Source: an uncultured bacterium (GTDB lineage: Bacteria; Nitrospirota; Thermodesulfovibrionia; Thermodesulfovibrionales; CALJEL01). From it: a stretch of 57,068 nucleotides of DNA. The notes below the pieces were generated by a model, which was not told the origin of the DNA, ran no database searches, and saw only the letters and a program-made list of their open reading frames with translations. How positions within the stretch are numbered: position 1 is the stretch's first letter; every line of letters starts with the position of its first letter. The position numbers and the translations under genes are program-made. The stretch spans positions 1 to 57,068 of the forward strand of contig CALJEL010000008.1 of NCBI GenBank assembly GCA_938074335.1, in the 5' to 3' direction. This document shows positions 39,143 through 48,480 of the stretch, in pieces.

Positions 39143-40675
39143 ATGAAAAAGATATTTATTATTTCAGTTATCCTTTTGTGGATTCTTCCAGCTTACGGTG
39201 TTGATATTGAGATTCTTAAAAAAACAGCAGAAGATACAGCTGAGCCAGCAAAAAGGGCAATGCTTTATAAAGAGATAGGAGATTACTATACTTCTATAGA
39301 CGATTTGAGAAGGGCCTCAGAATTTTATATAAAATCTCTTTCTGTTAAGAGAGAGGCCTTCAGCACAAAGGAGAGACTTCAGATGGCAACAAGGCTCTCC
39401 TGGGCAAGGAGATTCAAAGAATCATTGAAAGAGCTTGAATTGATCCTCGCAGAAGACAGTGAGGATTTAGAAGCAAGGATACATTATGCAAGGGTTCTGT
39501 CGTGGTCTGGGCGGCTTGATGATGCATTAAGAGAAATTGACACCGTGCTTAAAAAATCACCTGAAAACAGAGAGGCACTTCTTTCCAGGGCAAATACCCT
39601 CAGGTGGAAAGGCCATAATAAAGAGGCAATAGGGATATATAATGATCTCCTTAAAAAAGGAGATGACTTTGATACAAGGCTTGGCCTTGCCTATTCTCTT
39701 ATAGCGACAGGCGATATCAGTTCTGCAGAGGATAACATTAAGCTTCTTAAGCCATCTTATCCCTATCAGGAGAAAGAACTCGCGGAGCTTAAGGCCTACT
39801 TAAAAAGTGTTAAGCGCCCTCAGATTCATACAGACTATAGTTATTACAGAGATAGTGATGATAACATTGTAAACAGATATTCTGCCGGGATAAATATGAA
39901 TAATGGATTGTGGAGGTTTAATTTGAATTACAGATTAATCTCTGCAAAGGATAATATTTATGATAACAGGGCACATTCTATAACAGGAGGATTTTATAGA
40001 AGATTCGATCCAGGAGGAGCAGGTGCATCAATCGGAATAACCTCACTTGATAATGAAGACCCTTCAAACATATTTACAGGTAATATAAGGACAGACCTCA
40101 AGATTTTCAGAACATCATTCTCCATAAACCTTACAAGAGATGTAATGACCGACACTGCACTGCTTATAGAAAGAGGAATAAAATACACTGAGGCTGGCAT
40201 AAGCACCTCTGTGCCTGTGTCTGAGAGGACGTTTTTAGAAGGTTCTTATAGATTCAGGGACTATTCAGACAGCAACCATTCCCATGACCTTCAGGGAGGT
40301 TTGAGATTTACCTTACTTACAGGAAATCCATCAATAAGCACAGGTTACAGGCTCAGATATCTTGATTTTAAAAAACAGACTGCAAATGGCTATTTTGATC
40401 CTGATAATTTTTTCTCCCATCAGGTTTTTGTGTCTCTTTATTTTGAAAAGGAAAGATTATATCTTTTTATTGAACCCTATGGTGGCTATCAATCATTCAG
40501 GAGATATGGTAAAAAGACAGATGACTTTTTCACAGGCGGCTCGATGACTCTTGGTTACAGGATAAAAGATGGTCTCTCCATTGAATTAAATGCAGAAGGT
40601 GGTGATTATGCAGCAGGTGCTGCCACTGGATTCACGTACTGGATGGCTGGAGTGGCTATTAAAGGAGTTTTTTAA
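39143..40675 (+). CDS. TPR plus outer-membrane beta-barrel protein (YaiO/PgaA-like exporter)
   Basis: 510 aa. Starts at ATG 39143, with GGAGG immediately upstream, giving a signal peptide (KKIFIISVILLWILPAYG). Residues ~25-205 are TPR repeats (AMLYKEIGDYYTSIDDLRRASEFYIKSL...; ENREALLSRANTLRWKGHNKEAIGIYNDLL). From ~215 it becomes an amphipathic YaiO-like beta-barrel ending in a hydrophobic/aromatic VAIKGVF. The layout is like PgaA (TPR + porin) but smaller. Probable outer-membrane component for polymer export. Separated from the deacetylase by about 100 bp, otherwise co-directional. Confidence 0.85.
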   Translation: MKKIFIISVILLWILPAYGVDIEILKKTAEDTAEPAKRAMLYKEIGDYYTSIDDLRRASEFYIKSLSVKREAFSTKERLQMATRLSWARRFKESLKELELILAEDSEDLEARIHYARVLSWSGRLDDALREIDTVLKKSPENREALLSRANTLRWKGHNKEAIGIYNDLLKKGDDFDTRLGLAYSLIATGDISSAEDNIKLLKPSYPYQEKELAELKAYLKSVKRPQIHTDYSYYRDSDDNIVNRYSAGINMNNGLWRFNLNYRLISAKDNIYDNRAHSITGGFYRRFDPGGAGASIGITSLDNEDPSNIFTGNIRTDLKIFRTSFSINLTRDVMTDTALLIERGIKYTEAGISTSVPVSERTFLEGSYRFRDYSDSNHSHDLQGGLRFTLLTGNPSISTGYRLRYLDFKKQTANGYFDPDNFFSHQVFVSLYFEKERLYLFIEPYGGYQSFRRYGKKTDDFFTGGSMTLGYRIKDGLSIELNAEGGDYAAGAATGFTYWMAGVAIKGVF

Positions 40676-40687
40676 AGTTAAGAGGCC

Positions 40688-40852
40688 TCAGGACTTCTTT
40701 GATGTGACTGCAAAGAATCCTGAATAAACAGGTTTCACTTCCTTTGACTTGCACTTAGGACAGGTTATCTCAGCCTTTTCACGCTCTTTAATACTCATGG
40801 TGAGGGAAAAGTTTTCATTGCATTTTTCACACTTAAATTCATACACAGGCAT
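40688..40852 (-). CDS. FmdB-family zinc ribbon protein (54 aa)
   Basis: Too short for the ORF track. Reads MPVYEFKCEKCNENFSLTMS...CPKCKSKEVKPVYSGFF, a classic FmdB-type regulatory zinc ribbon with CxxC pairs (C8/C11 and C31/C34). AGGAGGTGTGTC gives a strong ribosome site. It lies just downstream of tRNA-Ser and may share its promoter. Role: putative regulator or zinc-binding protein; unknown in detail. Confidence 0.9.
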   Translation of the reverse strand: MPVYEFKCEKCNENFSLTMSIKEREKAEITCPKCKSKEVKPVYSGFFAVTSKKS

Positions 40853-40884
40853 GACACACCTCCTGTGATGACAGGAATTAATTA

Positions 40885-40974
40885 TGGCGGAGAGGGAGGG
40901 ATTCGAACCCCCGGTAGGTGTAACCCTACAGCGATTTTCAAGACCGCCGCCTTAAACCACTCGGCCACCTCTCC
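40885..40974 (-). tRNA. tRNA-Ser(UGA)
   Basis: A 90-nt serine-type (class II) tRNA with a long variable arm. Minus-strand sequence starts GGAGAGGTGGCCGAGTGG, has the anticodon loop CTTGAAA (UGA anticodon), a TTCGAATCC T-arm and an encoded CCA end. I checked it is not tRNA-Sec because the anticodon is UGA, not UCA, and the acceptor follows the serine pattern. Confidence 0.97.
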
Positions 40975-40981
40975 AGAAAAT

Positions 40982-40987
40982 ATTATA
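40982..40987 (-). promoter_or_regulatory. -10 box of the tRNA-Ser gene
   Basis: TATAAT lies 7 nt upstream of the tRNA 5' end on the minus strand, so transcription can begin at or very near the mature end. The region just upstream is repeat-derived (ACTAACTCACTACTTTAGC). Confidence 0.55.
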
Positions 40988-41019
40988 ACATAGCTAAAGT
41001 AGTGAGTTAGTATGCAACT

Positions 41020-41200
41020 CTATTTTGCCATTAGAAAACTGACAGTCTGCCTCAAAGCCTTCTTAGACCAGCAGAGCAGCAGTGCAGTAGAGCAGTAGTT
41101 TTTATTAAGGAATTTTTTTCTTATTATTTAACTGCTGCGCTGTTGCTCTGCTGCTCTACTGCTCTGTAATTCACTAATTCACTAATCCCTAACTCACTAA
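41020..41200 (+). repeat. Mosaic intergenic repeat, copy R7 (right end missing)
   Basis: Left end CTATTTTGCCATTAGAAAAC is shared with R8. It then has a block of GCAG/TAGAG motifs and, after a TTTTTATTAAGGAATTT spacer, the complementary CTGCTG/CTCTAC block, forming a long hairpin-capable inverted region. The conserved right end of the family is absent and is replaced by TTCACTAA octamers. About 120 bp of its left half are near-identical to R8. Confidence 0.8.
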
Positions 41201-41300
41201 TGTATATGATATAATTATTCACAGGTTCCTTAAAAGATGAGAAGGCGGCTTAGAAATACAGTTTGAACAGTTAATAATTCACTAACTCACTAATTTAAAG

Positions 41301-41717
41301 GTGAGACTTGAAGCGATTCTCATTGGAAATGCTGGTGCAGCATTAGAGGGGACTTCTGTCATGACACAGGATATCGACTTTTTGTAAGGGATACAGAGCT
41401 TAATAGAAAAAAGAGCAGGGACTTTGCAGAGGTCCTCGGCCTCTCCCTTTATAAAAGGGATGAGGCAACAATGGTTCGACAAGCTCACCATGACATGGTT
41501 CGACAAGCTCACCATGACATGGTTCGGCAAGCTCACCATGACATATGAAAGTATAAGAGCACGGGCAAAGAGGATAAAGATAGGTGATCATTTTTGTCTC
41601 GTAGCAGATCTCGAAGATATTATTAAATCAAAAAAGGCTACAGGTAGAGAAAAGGACATTGCCGTAAATAAATTACTTGAAGATACCTTAAAGGTAAAAA
41701 GAAATTTGAAGAGATAA
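41301..41717 (+). pseudogene. Degraded nucleotidyltransferase-like gene
   Basis: From GTG 41301 one frame reads VRLEAILIGNAGAALEGTS and MTQDIDF, matching small nucleotidyltransferases of the DUF6036/MNT type (LIGNAGAAL...DIDFF). The next part, VRDTELNRKK...AEVLGLSLYKRDEA, is in another frame, so there is a frameshift near 41380. The 3' end, LVADLEDIIKSKKATGREKD, is the conserved C-terminal motif, in a third arrangement after three 24-bp repeats inserted into the gene. Reported as broken, not functional. The 97-aa track ORF covers only the tail. Confidence 0.75.
41471..41542. repeat. Three tandem copies of a 24-bp repeat
   Basis: Three consecutive 24-bp units with core TTCGACAAGCTCACCATGAC; the third differs by one base (GGCAAGC). 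All are in the same orientation and in frame (VRQAHHDM-type peptides). The core resembles short dispersed repeats seen widely in bacterial genomes. They interrupt the nucleotidyltransferase remnant. Confidence 0.92.
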
Positions 41718-41730
41718 TCGGGGTTAACGA

Positions 41731-43602
41731 ATGCGAAACATAATCCTTGGCACAGCAGGACATATTGACCATGGCAAAAGCAGCCTTGTAAAGGCACTCA
41801 CAGGCATAGACCCTGACAGGCTCAAGGAGGAAAAAGAGCGTGGCATCACCATTGACCTTGGCTTTGCCTACCTCAATTACCCTGATGGCCTCACCATAGG
41901 AATAGTTGATGTACCTGGACATGAAAGGCTTGTGAGAAACATGCTTGCTGGTGCAGCAGGCATAGACATGGTGCTCTTTGTGATTGCTGCAGATGAAGGT
42001 ATAATGCCCCAGAGCAGGGAGCATCTTGCCATATGCAATCTTTTGAGGATCAAGACAGGTCTTATTGCCCTTAACAAGGCTGACCTTGTTGAGCCTGAAT
42101 GGCTTGAGCTTGTTAAAGAAGAAATAAAAGAGTTTGTGAAGGGCTCATTCCTTGAAGGTGCTGATATAATACCTGTTTCTGCAAAGACAGGTCTGAATAT
42201 TGAAATGCTGAAGGAAAAGATAAGGGAGATTGGCCTTAAGATTCCTCAAAAACCCTCTGGTGGAGCCTTCAGATTACCTGTTGATAGGGTCTTTACCCTG
42301 AAGGGATTTGGTACAGTGGTTACAGGAACAGCTATATCAGGTTCAGTGAAGGTGGATGACCATGTAGAGATACTTCCCTCAGGATTAAAGACAAGGATAA
42401 GAAACATCCAGAGCCATGGAAAACCCATTACAGAGGGCTTTGCCGGTCAGAGGCTTGCACTTAATCTTCAGGGGATTGAAAAGGAAGAGCTTGAAAGAGG
42501 AGATGTTGTGGCGAGGCCTGATACCTTCAAACCTACGAGATTGCTGAATGTAAAGATTGAGCTTCTTGAGAATGCCCCTCCTTTAAAAAACAGGAGCCTT
42601 GTTCATCTACATATATGGACCTCGGAGGCCATCGCAAGGCTTATCCTCTTTGACAGGGATGAGCTTAAACCAGGCACATATGCCTTTGCACAGCTGAGGC
42701 TTGACAGGGATATAATTAGCTCAGCAGAGGATAGATTTGTCTTAAGAAGGATATCACCACTTGATACCATAGGCGGTGGCATCATACTTGATCCCTATCC
42801 ATCAAGAAAGAGATATCCTGAATTAATGGATGACCAGTTCATCCTTGAAAAGGGTGATCTCAATGAAAGGATAGCACTGAAGATAAGGAGATCAAAGGGG
42901 TTTCCAAAAAAAGAACTCTACGGCTGGATAAATAGGGAGTTTAAGGAGATTGATAGTGCAGTAAGGGTTCTTAAGGAAAAAGGTGAGGTTATTGAAATAT
43001 ATGGAGCACTCTTCCATAAAGAAGGCGTTGAGAAGATAAAAAAAGACCTTATAGAAACCTTAAAGGAATTCCATAATAAAAATCCTCTTAAGCCTGGCAT
43101 CCAGAAAGAAGAACTCAGGTCTGCCTTTAGGATAGAGCAAGGGGTTTTTAATTATATTGTAGAAAGAACTCCTGAGATAATAAGGGAAGGAGAATATCTC
43201 AGACTGAGGGAATTCAGGACACAGGCAATTGATCCCTCCTTGAAAGAACGAATCCTCAAAGAGATAAAAAAAGGTGCCTTCCAGCCACCTTTTAAGGAAG
43301 AGCTCTCACAGATAGTTAATATTGATACCAAGAAACTTGATGATATCCTCAGGCTTCTTTATCAGGAAGGTCTTCTTGAGAGGATAAATGATTCCCTTTA
43401 TCTATCAAAGGAGACCCATATGGAACTCTTTAAAAGATTGAAGGAATTCTTTTCAAAGAAAAAAGAACTCACCGTTTCAGACTTCAGGGATATGCTGCAG
43501 ACTACAAGGAAATATGCGATCCCGCTTCTTGAATACTTAGATTCAAGAAAGATAACCATGCGTGTGGGAGACGTAAGAAAGTTGCTTAAGATGCCAACCT
43601 GA
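41731..43602 (+). CDS. selB: Selenocysteine-specific elongation factor SelB
   Basis: 623 aa. EF-Tu-like G domain: [37 protein letters not shown] (G1, G3, G4); domains 2 and 3 (~175-345) and C-terminal winged-helix repeats (~400-620) that read SECIS elements. Directs Sec-tRNA to UGA codons. selA and tRNA-Sec are not in this window. GGGG lies before the ATG. Follows the nucleotidyltransferase remnant; no operon partner downstream (the next genes run convergently). Confidence 0.97.
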   Translation: MRNIILGTAGHIDHGKSSLVKALTGIDPDRLKEEKERGITIDLGFAYLNYPDGLTIGIVDVPGHERLVRNMLAGAAGIDMVLFVIAADEGIMPQSREHLAICNLLRIKTGLIALNKADLVEPEWLELVKEEIKEFVKGSFLEGADIIPVSAKTGLNIEMLKEKIREIGLKIPQKPSGGAFRLPVDRVFTLKGFGTVVTGTAISGSVKVDDHVEILPSGLKTRIRNIQSHGKPITEGFAGQRLALNLQGIEKEELERGDVVARPDTFKPTRLLNVKIELLENAPPLKNRSLVHLHIWTSEAIARLILFDRDELKPGTYAFAQLRLDRDIISSAEDRFVLRRISPLDTIGGGIILDPYPSRKRYPELMDDQFILEKGDLNERIALKIRRSKGFPKKELYGWINREFKEIDSAVRVLKEKGEVIEIYGALFHKEGVEKIKKDLIETLKEFHNKNPLKPGIQKEELRSAFRIEQGVFNYIVERTPEIIREGEYLRLREFRTQAIDPSLKERILKEIKKGAFQPPFKEELSQIVNIDTKKLDDILRLLYQEGLLERINDSLYLSKETHMELFKRLKEFFSKKKELTVSDFRDMLQTTRKYAIPLLEYLDSRKITMRVGDVRKLLKMPT

Positions 43603-43629
43603 AAGGTAAGTTTCAGGCTGTTAAGAAAG

Positions 43630-43658
43630 GCAGGGGCAACTCTTGTAGTTACCCCTGC
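43630..43658. terminator. Hairpin between selB and the efflux operon
   Basis: GCAGGGGCAACT pairs with AGTTACCCCTGC around a 5-nt loop, with one mismatch. It lies between convergent genes and is followed on the plus strand by TATTGTTATG. A CCTGAAA/TTTCAGG hairpin precedes it. Likely a bidirectional terminator. Confidence 0.5.
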
Positions 43659-43695
43659 TATTGTTATGCTGAAGACCTCAGCATCCCCAGGGATT

Positions 43696-43833
43696 TCAGC
43701 CACCACCTCCGTAGATACCTGAAAGTTGAAGGGCTGTAATATTCTTACCCTTACATAAAGGGCATACCTCTATCTCTGCGGAAGAGATCCTCCCACAATC
43801 ATGGCAGAAATAGACTATATCATTCATCTTCAT
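43696..43833 (-). CDS. Small zinc-ribbon protein (45 aa)
   Basis: The track ORF is over-extended; the ATG at 43833 with AAAGGAG upstream gives MKMNDIVYFCHDCGRISSA...VCPLCKG...SGIYGGGG. CxxC pairs (CHDC, CPLC) form a rubredoxin/zinc-ribbon fold. It is the last gene of the ArsR-TolC-RND operon, 7 bp after the DUF2892 gene. Function unknown; possible metal chaperone or regulator. Confidence 0.8.
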   Translation of the reverse strand: MKMNDIVYFCHDCGRISSAEIEVCPLCKGKNITALQLSGIYGGGG

Positions 43834-43840
43834 ACTCCTT

Positions 43841-44068
43841 TTATTCTTTCCGGAGTCTTGGCCTTGCACCAAGTGCATAGAGCAGGTTTGCCATCAGGCA
43901 GAAACCTGTAAAGGCAAAGACAATAAGGTTTATCCCCACAAGGGCTGTAAGGATCAGCCAGTAGGGGCTGTGAATGAGTGTAAGGATCACACTCAAAAGG
44001 ATGAATATCCCTGCTATGAGCCATATGATTCTTTCAAGATACCATGAGTCTGTCTTTGCAATATACAT
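43841..44068 (-). CDS. DUF2892 two-TM membrane protein
   Basis: 75 aa. Starts MYIAKTDSWYLERIIWLIAGIFILLSVILT and has a second TM helix (YWLILTALVGINLIVFAFTGFCLMANLL), the DUF2892 (YgaP inner-membrane-type) pattern, including the family's TGFC motif with a Cys in helix 2. AGGAGGTAAAC gives a strong ribosome site. Lies 20 bp after the RND gene in the same operon. Often found with rhodanese or metal-related genes; role here unknown. Confidence 0.88.
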   Translation of the reverse strand: MYIAKTDSWYLERIIWLIAGIFILLSVILTLIHSPYWLILTALVGINLIVFAFTGFCLMANLLYALGARPRLRKE

Positions 44069-44087
44069 GTTTACCTCCTACTTTATT

Positions 44088-47000
44088 TTAGATTTCTGTC
44101 ATTTCATCTGCTGGTTCTTCTGCCTCAATCTCCTCTGCCTTAATGGGGCAGATCCTTGTCTTGAAGTATTCATAATAAAGCAGAGGGACTGCTATCAGAG
44201 TCAGGGCAGTTGAGGCAACAGCACCAAACATCATTGCAATTGCAAGACCCTGAAATATGGGGTCAAAGATCATCACAAAGGAGCCAACCACAACCGCTGC
44301 TGCAGTCAATGCTATTGGTCTGAACCTTACAGCACCAGCCTTTATCAGGGCATCCTTGAGGCTTCCACAATCCCGCCACTCCATCTGGATAAAGTCTATA
44401 AGTAGAATGGAGTTTCTTACTATTATTCCAGCAAGGGCAATAAACCCTATCATGGATGTAGCTGTAAAGAAGGCACCGAAGAGCCAGTGACCTGGCATTA
44501 TTCCAACAAGTGTAAGTGGTATGGGTGCCATGATTATCAATGGTGTTACAAAATGCTTAAACCAGGCAACAACAAGTATGTATATGAGAACAAGTACAAC
44601 TCCAAAGGCTATGCCAAGATCTCTGAAGACCTCATAGGTTATGTGCCATTCACCATCCCATTTTATGGAATATCTTTCCTCAAGATAGGGCTGCCTTGCA
44701 TAATATTGTTTTATTGTATAACCCTCAGGGATCTTAAGCTCAGCTATAGCCTTTTTGAGTTTCAATATGGCATAAACAGGGCTTTCTTCCTTCCCTGCCA
44801 CATCTCCTGTTACATATACCACCCTCTGGAGATTTTTGTGATATATGGTCTTTTCCTCTATTGTCTTTTTAATCCTCACAAGCTCACTGAGGGGTATATT
44901 CCCCTTAGGTGTTGGCACGGTCATTGCCCTTAATGATTCTATCCTTGACCTCTCCTCAATAGGAAGTCTCATGAATATCTCAACAGGTTCCTTATCATCT
45001 ACCACATGGACAAGCCCAGCAGGCATACCTCCAAGGGCAATCCTCAGGCTTTGTGCAACTGCCTCTGTGCTGACACCGTGATAGGCAGCCTTTTCTTTGT
45101 CCACATCAAATATCACCTTTTCCTGATCATCCTCTACATACCAGTCTACATCAACAACACCCTCTGTCCTTTCGTAGATATCCATAATCTGCCTTGCTAT
45201 CTCTATCTGTCTTTTATGGTCAGGACCATAAACCTCTGTCACAAGGGTGCTTAAAACAGGTGGACCTGGCGGTATCTCTGCTATCTTTATCCTTGCACCA
45301 TATCTTTTTGCAATCTCTGTGAGAGGTCCTCTTATACTCTTTGCAATATCATGGCTCTGCCTTGACCTCTCTGCCTTTGAAACAAAGTTTACCTGGATGT
45401 CTGCCACATTGGGTCCTGTTCTCAGATAATAATGCCTTACCAGTCCATTGAAATTAAAGGGTGCTGATGTACCAGCGTATATCTGATAGTCTGTTACCTC
45501 AGGCACGGTCTTTATGTAATTTCCAAGCTCCATGGCAACCCTTGTGGTCTCCTCAAGGGTTGTTCCTTCTGGCATGTCAATAATCACCTGAAGCTCGCTC
45601 TTATTATCAAAGGGAAGCATCTTTACTGTAACCTTTTTAAGAGGCAATAACATGAGGGCCCCTATTAAAAGGGCAAGGACACCCCCGAGCGCCAGATATC
45701 TCTTTTTTGGAGCATCTATCAGCGGTCCCAAAATCCTCCCATATATGTTAAGGAGTCTTTTCCCCTCTTCTTTATGACCCTCAGGCCTCACATGTCTGAG
45801 CACAATATAGCTCATCCATGGGCTCACTATAAAGGCAACGAGAAGAGAAAATAGCATGGCTGCTGATGCACCAACAGGTATAGGCCTCATATAGGGACCC
45901 ATCAATCCTGATACAAAGGCCATCGGAAGGAGCGCTGCAATAACAGTGAATGTGGCAAGTATGGTTGGATTACCAACCTCATCAACTGCAAGCACTGCTG
46001 TCAATGGACTTATCCTGTGCAGTTTAAAATGTCTGTGGATATTCTCAACAACAACTATTGCATCATCCACAAGGATTCCTATGGAAAATATAAGTGCAAA
46101 GAGCGTAACCCTGTTTAGGGTGTAACCGTAGAGATAGTTTATTAATAATGTGAGTGCAAGGGTAACAGGTACAGCCACAGCAACTACTACCGCCTCTCTC
46201 CATCCAAGGGTGATGGCTATGAGAAGCACCACGGAGAATGTTGCTATAAGGATATGTTCAAGAAGCTCATCAGACTTCTCCTTTGCTGTTTCACCATAGT
46301 TCCTTGTCTCAAGGATATTGACATCAAGGGGGATAAGTTTACCCTTAAGGTCCTGAATCTTCTTTTCGATCCTCTTTGCAATCTGGGTGGCATTTGTGCC
46401 TTTCTTTTTTGCTATGGCAATGGTTACTGATTCATAAAGCCTGTGAGAGTCTTCAGGTTTCAATCCCAGACCTTCAGCCTTTTTATGAATCTGAGGTCCA
46501 AATCCTGTAAAGACATAACTGTCTGGTTCAGCAGGTCCATCCACTATCTCAGCAACATTTTTTAAATAAACAGGTCTTCCATTATATATAGCAACTACCA
46601 GTTCTCCTATCTCCCTGGCTGTTCTCAAAAAACCGCCTGTCTCAACAAGTATCTCCTTATTTTCGGTCTGCATTGACCCTGAAGGGATCACCACATTTGA
46701 ATCCTGAAGGAATTGCATTATCTGGAGTGCTGATAGATTATAAGCCCTCAGCCTTGAAGGATTCAGCACAAGCCTTATCTGTCTTTTCTGGCCACCTATC
46801 ACATGCGTTTCAGAGATCTCACCGTCCTTTTTTATCTCTGTACATAGCTCCTGTGCAATGCGTCTTAATTCATAGGAACTGTATCTCTGAGACCAGAGTG
46901 TATAGGAAAGTATAGGCACATCATCAATGGACCTTGGTTTTACAAGTGGCTGGGAGACCCCTGGTGGTATGAGGTCATAATGGGACATCAGTTTGTTGTA

Positions 47001-47342
47001 GACCTTTACTATTGCATCTTCCATATCATGACCCACATAGAACCTCACTATGGTGAGATTCATGCCTGGTCTTGCTATGGAATAGACATACTCAACTCCT
47101 TTTATCTCATAAAGAAACTTCTCCATTGGTCTTGTGACCCTTTCTTCAACCTCTTTTGCTCCAGCACCAGGATAGGTCACAAATATATCTATCATTGGAA
47201 CAACTATCTGTGGCTCCTCTTCCCTTGGTGTCGCTATGAGTGCAAAGACACCGGAAAGAAGGGCAGCAATCACCACAATAGGTGTGAGCTTGGATTTTAT
47301 AAATGCCTTTGCTATTGAACCTGATATCCCTATACCCTGCAT
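44088..47342 (-). CDS. RND-family efflux permease
   Basis: 1084 aa inner membrane transporter of the AcrB/CusA superfamily. The first TM helix is followed by a large periplasmic loop, then a TM block with [18 protein letters not shown] (proton relay region), a second periplasmic loop and a final TM block ([20 protein letters not shown]). Forms a tripartite pump with the adaptor (next gene upstream) and TolC. Substrate unclear: the ArsR-type regulator suggests a metal or metalloid, but the sequence does not show the CusA-type Met triad to me. Confidence 0.95.
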   Translation of the reverse strand: MQGIGISGSIAKAFIKSKLTPIVVIAALLSGVFALIATPREEEPQIVVPMIDIFVTYPGAGAKEVEERVTRPMEKFLYEIKGVEYVYSIARPGMNLTIVRFYVGHDMEDAIVKVYNKLMSHYDLIPPGVSQPLVKPRSIDDVPILSYTLWSQRYSSYELRRIAQELCTEIKKDGEISETHVIGGQKRQIRLVLNPSRLRAYNLSALQIMQFLQDSNVVIPSGSMQTENKEILVETGGFLRTAREIGELVVAIYNGRPVYLKNVAEIVDGPAEPDSYVFTGFGPQIHKKAEGLGLKPEDSHRLYESVTIAIAKKKGTNATQIAKRIEKKIQDLKGKLIPLDVNILETRNYGETAKEKSDELLEHILIATFSVVLLIAITLGWREAVVVAVAVPVTLALTLLINYLYGYTLNRVTLFALIFSIGILVDDAIVVVENIHRHFKLHRISPLTAVLAVDEVGNPTILATFTVIAALLPMAFVSGLMGPYMRPIPVGASAAMLFSLLVAFIVSPWMSYIVLRHVRPEGHKEEGKRLLNIYGRILGPLIDAPKKRYLALGGVLALLIGALMLLPLKKVTVKMLPFDNKSELQVIIDMPEGTTLEETTRVAMELGNYIKTVPEVTDYQIYAGTSAPFNFNGLVRHYYLRTGPNVADIQVNFVSKAERSRQSHDIAKSIRGPLTEIAKRYGARIKIAEIPPGPPVLSTLVTEVYGPDHKRQIEIARQIMDIYERTEGVVDVDWYVEDDQEKVIFDVDKEKAAYHGVSTEAVAQSLRIALGGMPAGLVHVVDDKEPVEIFMRLPIEERSRIESLRAMTVPTPKGNIPLSELVRIKKTIEEKTIYHKNLQRVVYVTGDVAGKEESPVYAILKLKKAIAELKIPEGYTIKQYYARQPYLEERYSIKWDGEWHITYEVFRDLGIAFGVVLVLIYILVVAWFKHFVTPLIIMAPIPLTLVGIMPGHWLFGAFFTATSMIGFIALAGIIVRNSILLIDFIQMEWRDCGSLKDALIKAGAVRFRPIALTAAAVVVGSFVMIFDPIFQGLAIAMMFGAVASTALTLIAVPLLYYEYFKTRICPIKAEEIEAEEPADEMTEI

Positions 47343-47360
47343 TCTGTTCCTCCTGCCACA

Positions 47361-48470
47361 CTATTTTTTATAAATGCCGCCCTCAACAACCCTCTCAATG
47401 CCATCTGTAACAATCCTCTCACCAGGATTAAGACCTGAAAGTATCTCTACCATTTCTTTTTCAGGATAGGAAGCACCAATCCTGACAATCCTGTAGGATA
47501 TTACCCCATTATTGTCAACCACATATACACCGGTAAGCTGCCCCCTTTTCACTATGGACCTTTCAGGAACAAGTATCCCTTTTTTTTTACCGGTTAAGAA
47601 TCTTGCCTTTCCATACAGGCCTGTCCTCAGCTCTTTTCTTGTATTAAGGTCTATCTTTACAAGGAAGCTCCTTGTAAAGGGATCTACAGAGGGCACTATC
47701 TCTGCTATCCTTCCTTCCAGCACCTCTGCCCCTGATTCCATATATACAGGAATCCTCATTCCCTTCTTTACCTTTCCTGAGAACCTCTCATCAAGATAGA
47801 CCTCAAGTCTATAATTCTCACTGTCTTCAACAGTAAATAGAGGTGTGCCTTGCATGACCATATTGCCTGTCTCTACCTTTTTTTCGGTCACGATGCCATT
47901 AAGCGGTGATACCACCCTCGTATATCCATGCATTAGCCTTGCCTCTTCAAGACCTGCCTTAGCCCTTCTCAGCATTGCCTCGATTCTTTCAAGTTCAAGG
48001 CCTGCCACCTCCTTCTGGGTCTCTATCTGGTCAAGCTCCTGCCGTGTAAGTGCCTTTTCATCATAAAGCCTTTTATATCTTTCATAGGTAATATCAGCAA
48101 GTTTTTTATTCTGTCTCGCACTTTCAAGGGCCTTGAGCGCCTCCTGATAGGCCTCCTCCGCCTGAGCAAGGCGTTCCCTGTAGTCCCTGTCATCAATGGT
48201 TAAAAGCAATTGCCCCTGCCTTACCCTGTCTCCTTCCATTACATAGATACCGGTAACCTCACCCATTATCCTTGAGGACAGCGTTGTTACTGTCCTTGCC
48301 CTGATAGTGCCAGAGACCTCATATACATCATCTATGGTAAGGGGCTGAACTTCTGTAAGTTTTATGTCTGGAATATGAGGTGCCTCTGTTAGGGTAGCCT
48401 TCTCCTCTTTTGAGCAGGATATCAGTGTAAAAATTGATAATGATAAAAGTATGATTAATGCCTTCTTCAT
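47361..48470 (-). CDS. RND efflux membrane-fusion (adaptor) lipoprotein
   Basis: 369 aa. Lipoprotein signal ending LISCSKEE. Barrel-sandwich motif pairs (VSGTIRARTVTTLSSRIMGEVTGIYVMEGDRVRQGQLLL and VVSPLNGIVTEKKVETGNMV) flank a long coiled-coil hairpin (residues ~95-180), followed by beta-barrel and membrane-proximal regions. Typical HlyD/AcrA-type adaptor between the RND pump and TolC. Ten bp after the tolC stop. Confidence 0.93.
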   Translation of the reverse strand: MKKALIILLSLSIFTLISCSKEEKATLTEAPHIPDIKLTEVQPLTIDDVYEVSGTIRARTVTTLSSRIMGEVTGIYVMEGDRVRQGQLLLTIDDRDYRERLAQAEEAYQEALKALESARQNKKLADITYERYKRLYDEKALTRQELDQIETQKEVAGLELERIEAMLRRAKAGLEEARLMHGYTRVVSPLNGIVTEKKVETGNMVMQGTPLFTVEDSENYRLEVYLDERFSGKVKKGMRIPVYMESGAEVLEGRIAEIVPSVDPFTRSFLVKIDLNTRKELRTGLYGKARFLTGKKKGILVPERSIVKRGQLTGVYVVDNNGVISYRIVRIGASYPEKEMVEILSGLNPGERIVTDGIERVVEGGIYKK

Positions 48471-48480
48471 TTTTTCCTCC

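Noticed and set aside
40885-40974. tRNA-Sec, given selB nearby
   Set aside because: The anticodon reads UGA (Ser), not UCA, and the stem lengths are those of tRNA-Ser.
41471-41542. Possible CRISPR array
   Set aside because: The units are directly adjacent with no spacers and only three copies; it is a simple tandem repeat.
41282-41591. 85- and 63-aa minus ORFs with VSLSNH / HGELVEP repeats
   Set aside because: Frame translations of the 24-bp repeats, a familiar artefact.
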